The notes under the pieces were generated by a model that did not search any database, was not told the DNA's origin, and saw nothing but the letters and a program-made list of their open reading frames with translations. The position numbers were made by a program, and so were the translations under genes. Shown piece after piece: positions 63,759 to 64,000 of a DNA stretch of 64,000 nucleotides. The DNA comes from JAUIIK01 sp963745675 (lineage in GTDB: Bacteria; Chloroflexota; Chloroflexia; Thermomicrobiales; CFX8). Numbering within the stretch: position 1 is the stretch's first letter; the number at the start of each line of letters is the position of its first letter. Where the stretch lies: contig CAVUYM010000023.1 of assembly GCA_963745675.1 (NCBI GenBank), forward strand, positions 124,001-188,000. The letters run 5' to 3'.

Positions 63759-64000
63759 ATGTCAAAACGGCCAGTATCTATCGACGATCTATTCTGCATG
63801 AAGATAATCGATGATCCGGATGTAGATCGTAGCGGTTCGAAGGTCGCATTTACGGTAACACGTCTTGACCGAGACCTCGACGTCTATTTGTCGCAGATCT
63901 GGGTTCACGATGTCGACCGAAATGATTGCTTCGCTCTGACCAATGGACAACATCGAGACACGCATCCTCAATGGTCTCCGGATGGATCCGCAATCGCGTT
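63759..64000 (+). CDS. S9-family serine peptidase, N-terminal fragment
   Basis: The ATG at 63759 has GAGG about eight bases upstream. The first 80 codons are visible: residues 7-20 (SIDDLFCMKIIDDP) and SGSKVAFTVTRLDRDLDVYL resemble the first propeller blade of prolyl-oligopeptidase/acylaminoacyl-peptidase proteins, and HRDTHPQWSPDGSAIA is the classic WSPDG blade motif. The catalytic alpha/beta-hydrolase domain would lie beyond the window. Confidence 0.8.
   Translation, partial: MSKRPVSIDDLFCMKIIDDPDVDRSGSKVAFTVTRLDRDLDVYLSQIWVHDVDRNDCFALTNGQHRDTHPQWSPDGSAIA

Overview
The window is about 64 kb of gene-dense bacterial chromosome of roughly 57% G+C, with about 56 protein genes on both strands. 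I saw no rRNA, tRNA, CRISPR array, transposase or phage gene. The gene set (RNase Y followed by SpoVS, a PIN-TRAM/IspD/IspF/Dtd run, HrcA-GrpE-DnaK under CIRCE control, a MutL-like ASKHA protein, SelB, a DUF5808 protein, many GTG and TTG starts, proteins with PxWL motifs) suggests a member of the Chloroflexota, perhaps near the Thermomicrobia. That placement is inferred from gene content and not from a phylogenetic marker comparison.

Layout. 0-4.5 kb: edge of a membrane protein, selB, a PIG-L deacetylase, an acyl-CoA dehydrogenase and yidD. 4.8-12.1 kb: an amidohydrolase, pyrF, threonine ammonia-lyase, a large TPR protein, a membrane-anchored probable propeller protein and a 7Fe-type ferredoxin. 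12.3-16.4 kb: a CapA-family lipoprotein, then asd and hom transcribed divergently. The asd leader encodes a short Thr-rich peptide followed by an intrinsic terminator, which I read as a threonine attenuator. 16.4-24.8 kb: a leftward run of ybaB, recN, an amidinotransferase-fold enzyme and five glycosyltransferases joined by short overlaps. 24.9-34.9 kb: a NERD-like protein coupled to holB, yggT, an ABM protein, mutS, a gamma-glutamyltransferase-family protein, sbcC and a DUF5808 protein. 35.2-45.3 kb: a rightward block with rny, spoVS, a PHP phosphoesterase, PIN-TRAM, ispD, ispF, dtd, and a three-gene set around a MutL-like protein. 45.3-50.2 kb: dnaK, grpE and hrcA behind a CIRCE operator, and prfB with its programmed +1 frameshift. 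50.4-55.6 kb: an MFS transporter, coaE, an ABC-F ATPase and lysA. 55.6-63.3 kb: rpoD, obgE, a PfkB sugar kinase, a RelA/SpoT protein and moeA. The right edge holds the start of an S9 peptidase.

Functional themes: the aspartate-family amino acid pathway is represented by asd, hom, lysA and the threonine-consuming dehydratase, with apparent threonine feedback on asd. Also present are stress control (HrcA/CIRCE, RelA, RNase Y), genome maintenance (MutS, RecN, SbcC, HolB), surface glycan assembly and isoprenoid precursor synthesis.

Quality warning: about fifteen genes carry single-base frame breaks, including genes a living cell is expected to need (rpoD, obgE, pyrF, mutS). In each case the homologous protein continues in another frame with no other decay. 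The breaks are densest from 55.6 to 63.3 kb and absent from about 35 to 50 kb apart from the programmed prfB shift. I read nearly all of them as uncorrected sequencing indels and give whole-gene spans rather than fragments.
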